Shown here: positions 57,100-64,000 of the stretch, one piece after another | Position numbering within the stretch: position 1 is the stretch's first letter | Layout of the letters: each line of letters begins with the position of its first letter | Source: Reticulitermes speratus | Lineage: Eukaryota; Arthropoda; Insecta; Blattodea; Rhinotermitidae | NCBI GenBank assembly: GCA_021186555.1 | Contig: JAJKFL010000002.1 | Location: forward strand, 30,544,001 to 30,608,000 | DNA length: 64,000 nucleotides | Reading direction: 5' to 3' | Made by a program: the position numbers and the translations under genes | The notes under the pieces: model-generated | Told to the model about the DNA's origin: nothing | The model's input: only the letters and a program-made list of their open reading frames with translations | The model's database searches: none

Positions 57100-59326
57100 A
57101 AAGTCTCGGGATAAGTGTAGTTAAGTTTATTCTGGCGTCAAGTGTCATTAAATGATAAATTTAATTATTACAACATTTTAAATTTTCCCTTTTATTCCTT
57201 ACTTTTTTGTCCAAGACTCAAAAAAGAGATCTGTCAAATTTTCTGGTATGTTAGTCATTGTGCAGTGCCATTGGCGAGCTGTATAAACACGGAAATCGGG
57301 GAAAATATCCCAGATATTTAAGTGAGGTTTGGGAGGCACACCATAGGCATCAACAAATAGGCGATTTGTGACCAAAACGGACAACAAATAACAAACTTAC
57401 ATAATGCAGAGAAAATATAATGGAACGCATAAGAACTGTCAACTGTGAAATGAGATAAACGTGTGCCTGTCGCATAAATAAAGCGAGCAGGCTGTGATTC
57501 ATAAAGTTGTGCTCCAGACAGAGATCGGTGTCCACGTGGTGCGGAACTTACGATGAGCTGATTTGTGTCGATGTTTTCCTGTAGGGTAGCTACAGACTCA
57601 AACTAAGGGGTCTTATCAGATTTCAAAGAATTTATTATTACCTAACTTAATTAATTGTTGATCGAAACATATCAGAAGAACTTATCTGTGGGAGGTGAAA
57701 AAGAAGAAGAAGAAGAAGAAATTACACAAATTTCGGACGTTGTTAATATGCTTAAATATACCCAACAAGACAATGAAAGTAGACTGCATTTTGCTATAAG
57801 TTATGTTAATAACAGAATACTTCATTCACTTTTAACTAGAACTGTGAACATTTACGAATACAGTAGGAGCACCAATGCCGTTAATTTGAAGAGCAAAGAA
57901 AATAAAATAATATTTGTCTTAACGATTTTCGGTTCCATGCAGGCCTAATATTAAAGGAGGCACTTCTGCACACGGCATTGATATCAAAATAAAGACTCCC
58001 AACCTCCGAAAATTTATAACGCTAAATATTTCTAAAATATCAGTGAGCATAAATAAGCCTAATAGAATGTTCATAATTGCAATGAAATATGTCACAAAAA
58101 CCTTTAACAAAAATGTGTATATAATTGTGAGGTCCGAGAATTTCACCACCACAAATAGCAAGAATATGACCTTCTGAAGTAAGAAGTCTTGTACTTCGAT
58201 GAATGGCTACCAAAGTTTCGGCAACACCCGTTGTTCCTATCTTCACGGTATTAACATCAAAGAACAGCTCTCTGCCCGAACACAAGTTGTCACAGCGCAG
58301 GTGATAGTAATGTTTGTGTGCAAGAATTGTAATTATTTTACCATAATTTTTGTTTTATTGTCATTAACAATAAGAAAAAATTTGTTTCTTAAGCCTTCGG
58401 GTGTAATTCATCTGCCTCACTATGTCGGAAATGTACGGACCTCCATAAAATTGATAAAATAACTTCAAATTACAACATCAAAATTATTACCAAATTTTAA
58501 AGGCTACTTAATTTAATTTATTCTTAATTGTTCAAAATATTAAAAGTAAAATTATGAACTACCGGCTAGTTCTCGTTAAGAGTTCTAGAAGGTTCACATC
58601 CCAAATTATAAGCACATTATCTTATAAAATCAATCTACCAAATTCATTTCCTTCAAGATAAAACTTCGATCAGAACAAAAAAGCGGTTCGTGTTAAGTAC
58701 ATCGTGACAGATGTAAATGTGCTGCACTCAGTGATGAAAGCTGTGGGTATTTGACCCTGGGCAAGACACTGATACCAGAACACGTACCGCAATGTACAAT
58801 GTAAGTATCGTGTTTATTTTCTGCAGCATTCAGATCTTAACGGCAGGTGAACTTTCAAAAGAATAACACCGGGAAAACCCTTTATTCTCATTAGAGCGCT
58901 GTCCCTTTTAGGTATAACAAATTATAGTAGGCTATGTCTAATTCATAAAACATGAAAATAACACTGAGTAAACATAAAGGAAACCATTTAGTGATCTATA
59001 TTAGAGACAAAAGGTTCCCACTGCTGATCAGACGTCTTGTCTATGGAAATAGGCCTAATGATTAAGGCTAATCGAGTCGATGTACATTACACGGCACTCT
59101 AATGGGGACATGGGACATCGTTTGTTCTTATCAAGTGTCGATCTTACTTGTTGCTTCCCGGTAGAATGCGAATGGTATGAAATGATACCCTTTGGGCAGG
59201 TGTACTATGTTAATCGATGTTATTGATCGATTACTATACATAAAAAATGGCTAAATGCCTATGCGTTTTCCTTTATTTCTTCAGAGTTCTGTCACTTAGA
59301 CCCGTAGGATGTTGGTTAGTTATACA
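57100..59326. other. unannotated upstream flank
   Basis: AT-rich sequence with a short GAA run (57698-57720) and the hammerhead-like remnant at 58.2 kb. Frames of 80-97 codons show no conserved motif. Confidence 0.45.
58212..58250 (-). ncRNA. hammerhead-like motif, degraded
   Basis: Minus strand: GTGAAGA, an imperfect stem II (GTTG with CAAC), then GAAACTTTGG. It is a likely Penelope-like terminal remnant. Confidence 0.35.
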
Positions 59327-59573
59327 AGCATAACAGGATTACATCCACAAATTCCCGGTCATTTTGCATGACAACCTTCAGCGCAATTCTCACATATTTT
59401 ACGGTTCTCCTACCTCAGTCACATGATTGCAATTACTATATAAGCAGATGAATGCTTGCACCTCCACCGGTCTGATTGCAGAGAACACTGGTCTAGGCGC
59501 ACACGACTTCGCGCACTCTCGACTTGAGACATCAGCCTAGGCTCGGTAAATATTCCTGCGCCTGAAACAGGAG
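59327..59573 (+). repeat. unclassified dispersed repeat, copy 2
   Basis: Plus-strand counterpart of 9072-9318, collinear over about 245 bp with scattered substitutions and small indels. Confidence 0.75.
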
Positions 59574-60235
59574 AATTTTTGGAATTAATCCTCTTATCGT
59601 TATTAGACGTAACACTGCCGCTATTTACTCTTTTGCGGAAATTCTTAAGCACTGTCGCCTTCTTGTCACGCTCTCTTGTAGCTTCCCTTCATTCTGAACC
59701 AAAATAAAAATGAACCAACATCCTATTAGTGTTCATATTACAGGACTCCACAGCCACCAAAGTGCAATGTGATTAGAATAGGCCTACATTTCTTCTAATG
59801 TTGAACTACGAGTGCATAATCCTACCACAAATTGAAGATACATTCTCCTGATAGGAGACGCCGTGTATTTTGGTACGTATCAACGTTTCAGATAACTTAT
59901 GTTAAGCGTCCATAATTTTTTCCTATAACTGGAGACGGAAGATTGTTCAGAAATAATGCTCCAATCTACCAAACTACACGGAGTCACATGCCAGAACACA
60001 AATGTTATTTGCATCGTCGTGGTAAAATCAGATGTTATGTAGGGTTTATATTAGTTGGTTCATTCCTTCAGGCACGAACACTAAGATATTGTTCAATTTC
60101 TTATGGCAAATTAGGGTACGCCTTTCTGGCAGGCTTATTTACCTTTATGTGTTTAGGCCTAAGGCACGAAAACGAGTGGAAGTTTTCTTTAGTTTAATTG
60201 ATATCTCCTGTAACTTCCACACCTAATTAATTTTT

Positions 60236-60485
60236 TCCATGGAGCAACAGCCCCTAGTGTGCCAGGGCCTCCTCAATACCGAGGTTTCACGATCGAACTA
60301 AGTTAGATACACCACACTCGGTAGGACTCCTCTGGACGAGAGATCAGTCCGACACCGAGACCTCTACCTGACAACACACAACACTCACAAGACAGAGACC
60401 TCCATGCCCCAGCGGGATTCGAACCCACATTTCCAGCAAGCGAGCGACCGCAGACCCACACCTTAGACCGCGCGGCAACTGGGAT
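60236..60485 (-). mobile_element. tRNA-derived SINE, family B
   Basis: Close relative of the 5.5-kb copy: same head (complement of GACCGCGCGGCAACTGGGAT), B-box complement GGGATTCGAACCC (60413-60425), the CACCACACTCGGTAGGACTC body segment, and the shared tail beginning CCATGGAGCAACAGCCCC at the low-coordinate end. Confidence 0.85.
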
Positions 60486-60739
60486 CGGCCCACTCCTAAA
60501 TACAGATAATGACTTGGTTTCTTTGGACAGATACAGTCATCAATACTTATTGCGAACTTGAAGATAGCAGAAAACTGGCTATTACGATATCGATAAATTT
60601 TGACTATGTTTAGTTTCTTGGTGCTGAAGTATCGTGGTTTGTTCAGTTCCGTTAAGGAGAAATTGACCATTTCGTTTAAGTTGGAAGTGTTATTTGTTCT
60701 CCCGGACCCATATTAAACCAGTTTTAGGCGCCTTCGCAG

Positions 60740-61010
60740 AACTGCAAAAAACGACTATTATCTTCGTCATGTCTGGTTGTTCGTCCGTTCTTCCATCTGT
60801 CTCTCTGTCTGTCTCTCTGTCTCTCTGTTTGTCTGTCTCTCTGTCTGTCCGTCCGCATGGTACAATTCGGCTCACACTGAACGGATTTTTATGAAATTTG
60901 ATATTTGAGGATTTTTCGAAAATCTGGCGAAAAAGTTCAAGTTTTATTAAAATCTGGCAAGAATAACAGGTGCTTTACATGAAGACCTACACACATTTAT
61001 GATAATATCT
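60740..61010 (+). repeat. dispersed repeat with (TCTG)n, copy 2
   Basis: ACGACTATTATCTTCGTCAT, then TCTG/TCTC repeats (60790-60850), CGGATTTTTATGAAATTTGA and TATGATAATATCTC. It is collinear with 39928-40140, the microsatellite having expanded inside it. Confidence 0.5.
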
Positions 61011-62544
61011 CGCTGAATTCTTCTTAGAATGAGAAATGTTTCAGACGAAATTTGTAGAAAAATCAAAGCACATATTTTATGTCCAAAAATATTTTTTTTC
61101 CAAAAATCGTGCTGTTTGTGAGATAAATGTAAAATGGTAGTCAGACAGGCCACAGGTGTCAATATAATAGCCTACGGCGTAGAAAAATTTTTAATTTCCA
61201 TGCTGTATACCTAAGGCAAGATAGATACACATACTCAAAAGTTTTAATAAATACTGTTTTTCCACAACAAAAATGGTTACGTGAACGCACCTCAATGTTA
61301 CGTTGTACGTGGGTACATTGCTTGTCGCACTTTCCAAGTTGAGACGTTGACGGCAGTTCCAGCCTCTTGAACAGGGAATGATGGTGACGTACCAAAGTTG
61401 TGACAAGTGTCCGTAAGTGTAAGTGTAAGTGGGTGTCCTGCTGGCCTGGAAGGCTGTGGCTTTGAATTTCAGTATTTACATTGTTTTTGTTCTTCTCAGC
61501 ATGGAACCAGAAATCTCTACCAGTCTCAGACATTAAAACAGCCGGAACATGAAGCTGACAACTAACCTAATCTATGTGCCGAGTTTAAGAATGAGTGGAG
61601 CTACACCTTCACTCTCCCATATGCCTTCATAGCTAGGATACAGACAATCTTACGTTGTCATTTCCGTACGTGTTACTTGCTCCCCCCGCCCCTCATCCTC
61701 CTTGATTTGACCACCCTATTTGGTGAAGAGTACAAATTATAAAGCTCCTCATTATGCAATTTCCGCTGCTATACTTCTGCACTTCTTATTAACTTCACAG
61801 ATTAACACATCCGCCTAATATATCAACGTTACGTGACACGGTCCTATGCCTGCACTAATTTCATGCGTAAGGTGTAAAACACATGGGCTGAAATTATCAC
61901 TATACTTATAGGCCTGCATTTACCACGTGACGGCAGGCCGAGTTACTCTTCATTTTTTGTCGCCAGAGAAGCGTCGATCTGTAAAGAGTGTTTCCAGAGA
62001 CGCTACACGCTTAGCTGAGTCTGAATGTGACTGCAGTTTGAATGAGCAGAAAGTTTGAATAAATGGTGAGGGGAAAGTCTCGAGGTGTGAGACTGCAGGT
62101 AATACAAGTAGCTTCCTTCATCCTGTCACAAAAGGAAGAAGCCACCGTCTTTCATTGGACTGCATGATACAATAACACGCCACAGGATGTTTCATAATCC
62201 TGATGCTGTTTGTAGACCGACACAGAGAAATATTAATGTGATTGTGATTTGATTAAATCGTTTTAAAATATAAGTGCAGTGGAAAGTTAAGAAAGGGAAG
62301 TATTGTTGTTGAAATTCGGTCGTAGAATTTAATGAATCTTAATTTAATTTAACATAAAAAATCTGTTTATTTTACAATAAAGAGAATATAAAATAATGAT
62401 AGAATAAGGAGCTACATAATATCTAGTCTTCAAAGACATTAGCCTATTATAACACTAAATTTTTAAAAAATTTGATGACTGAAACACATAATTTTCACAC
62501 ATGAGAAAATTAAAAATATCTGAAACTGTAGCTCTTAAGGTAAG
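61011..62544. other. unannotated upstream flank
   Basis: Includes a 124-codon minus-strand frame (61159-61533) and three GTAAGT units (61413-61430). I recognise no family; the frame could be part of an unknown repeat. Confidence 0.4.
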
Positions 62545-62765
62545 TGACCAATTGAGGGACCTAGACGCAGATGGAAGGATAATATTCGGAACTATCTTAG
62601 GAAACAGAGTGTGAGGATATCGACTAAATTCTTCTGCATGAGGATATTTATCAGTGGTGGGCTGTTGTGAATAGGGTTACGAACCTTTGTATTCCCAAAT
62701 TTCTTAACCATCTGGACGGCTGTTGGCTACTAAAGAGGACTTTGCTCCATGGATTTTGCTGTATA
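62545..62765 (+). mobile_element. LINE family A, degraded 3' fragment
   Basis: It matches the 3' part of the 63.0-kb copy from the GACCTAGACGCAGATGGAAG segment (RPRRRW coding) to GCTCCATGGATTTTGC, with many substitutions and indels. It lies about 265 bp upstream of the younger 63.0-kb copy in the same orientation. Confidence 0.65.
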
Positions 62766-62802
62766 GCCTACAATTCATAGGCCTATTTCATCAATAGTGC
62801 CG

Positions 62803-62836
62803 ATCCCAGTGGCCGCGCAGTCTAAGGCGTGGGTCA
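62803..62836 (+). mobile_element. SINE family B, isolated tRNA-like 5' head
   Basis: GATCCCAGTGGCCGCGCAGT followed by CTAAGGCGTGGGTCA is the A-box half of the family B head. The B-box and body are absent, so it is a deletion remnant. Confidence 0.55.
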
Positions 62837-63029
62837 GCATTAAAATGACAGCTAAACAAAAAAGAAGTTTGCAGGCCAGAGTCCTTCTATTTGAATTCTA
62901 CACACATATTACTTCAAAATTTGCACACACTTGCAAGGTGTACTGCTGTATATCACGTCCAAACCTAGAATTATTTTAGTCTAATTAAAAAAGTCTAAAT
63001 TAAGTTTCACTCCTGCCTCAAAAATTCGC

Positions 63030-63432
63030 TCCTACGTCATGTCACTCTACATAACGAGGAACAATGGTCTGCACCCATCATCAAATTTTATTAGGGTGAT
63101 CAAATCAAGAAGAATGAGGTGGGCGGGGCATGTAGCACGTTTGGGTGAGGGGAGAGGTGTATGCAGGATTTTGGTAGGGAGACCTGGGGGAAGGAGACCA
63201 CTTGGAAGACCCAGGCGTAGATGGGAAGATAATATTCAAATTGATCTTCAAGTAGTGGGATAGGGGCATGGACTGGATTGATATGGCTCATTATAGGGAC
63301 ATGTGGCGGGCTATTGTGAGTGCGGTAATGAACCTTCGTGTTCCATAAAACGCGGGGAATTTCTTGACTAGCTGAGGGCCTGTTAGCTTCTCAAGAAGAC
63401 CTCTGCTCCATGAAGATAGTTAGTTAGTTAGG

Positions 63433-63462
<30 letters not shown>
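63030..63462 (+). pseudogene. LINE family A, C-terminal fragment with (TTAG)n tail
   Basis: Encodes [20 protein letters not shown], then a Gly/Arg-rich [18 protein letters not shown] block, and carries the family 3' UTR. The tail is about ten TTAG units (63416-63462), the likely LINE tail rather than a telomere (insect telomeres are TTAGG). It is 5'-truncated. Confidence 0.8.
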
Positions 63463-63464
<2 letters not shown>

Positions 63465-63590
63465 CATGTCACTACTGGCTGTAGAAAAACAAACGCTGTA
63501 GCACTGGAAATGTCTACGTCAGCGTAAACTCCATACAAATTTTCATGAAAATTCTTCAAGTACTTCAAACTTTGAAAGGGGAAAACACGC

Positions 63591-63592
<2 letters not shown>

Positions 63593-63630
<38 letters not shown>
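63593..63630 (+). repeat. (CA)n microsatellite
   Basis: About 18 CA units near the right edge of the window. Confidence 0.95.
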
Positions 63631-64000
63631 ACACAGCAGGACCATTGCGTAAGCAAAACTTTTCTTTTCAATAATGAAAGCAGGCTAGAAGGAACATTAG
63701 GCGAGTAGTTCTAAAGGGAAGTTATGGGAGAGGAGAGATACATTTTATTTCGAGCTGACAATTTGCTTGAGGTTCTCCCGCTTGTCGTTCTGACATAAAT
63801 ATTATGAAATAATTTAAAATGTTACAAAGGTTAGACGAAGGACTGCTGAAATTTAATTCACGATTAATGTTGAAATGCAAAATCTGTAAAGTCAATTTGG
63901 TGACTTCTACAGCAAAGGAGGTTAATTTTGATGGATTTAATTAGGGAAGGCTGCGTGACAAGTATGTAGTAGGAACCTGAAGCTTAAGAACTACTTCAGC

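Noticed and set aside
60690..60894. Frames rich in SVSLSLC or TDRETD
   Set aside because: Both strands of a TCTG/TCTC microsatellite.
63416..63462. Telomere-like repeat
   Set aside because: The unit is TTAG, not the insect TTAGG, and it follows a LINE 3' end directly, so it is the retrotransposon tail.

Overview
This is AT-rich, repeat-dense eukaryotic DNA, almost certainly from a large insect genome. It contains one recognisable host gene, on the minus strand: the first coding exon of an engrailed-class homeobox gene (about 44764-45945). That exon carries the Groucho-binding EH1 motif and the EH2 motif, then runs into a consensus splice donor. The retrotransposon tails (two endonuclease-reverse-transcriptase LINE families), several tRNA-derived SINE families and the general sequence texture are what I would expect of a cockroach or termite (Blattodea). 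Periplaneta is my best guess. That is a judgement from memory, not from a search.

Layout. Positions 1-44763 lie downstream of the engrailed exon in its direction of transcription. I found no homeobox exon there, so this part is best read as a very long first intron (at least 44.7 kb if the gene is intact). It is filled with transposon debris: tRNA-SINE copies of four families, 3' ends of two LINE families, a nearly complete mariner element (18281-19609) with two frameshifts, a Tigger/pogo-like MITE (about 31984-32253), and many terminal fragments resembling Penelope-like elements with hammerhead-ribozyme motifs. It also holds a 53-bp minisatellite of 19 copies (41835-42830) and older degenerate tandem repeats. 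Positions 45946-64000 are the upstream flank of engrailed. This flank has a repeat-poor stretch (about 46-50 kb), a 47-bp minisatellite of 20 copies (50122-51061), more LINE and SINE fragments, and microsatellites.

The transposons do not act together with the gene in any way the sequence shows. The points most worth checking are (1) the engrailed exon, with an apparent single-base frameshift in its Pro/Ser-rich linker and an unusually long intron; (2) hammerhead-like cores that recur inside or between inverted repeats (24905-25262, 26086-26499, 34149-34238), one insertion having 12-bp flanking direct repeats; and (3) SINE families with different tRNA-like heads but a common tail. No bacterial-type operons, CRISPR arrays, rRNA genes or convincing functional tRNA genes were seen. 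Nearly all other open frames are short and non-conserved or lie inside repeats.
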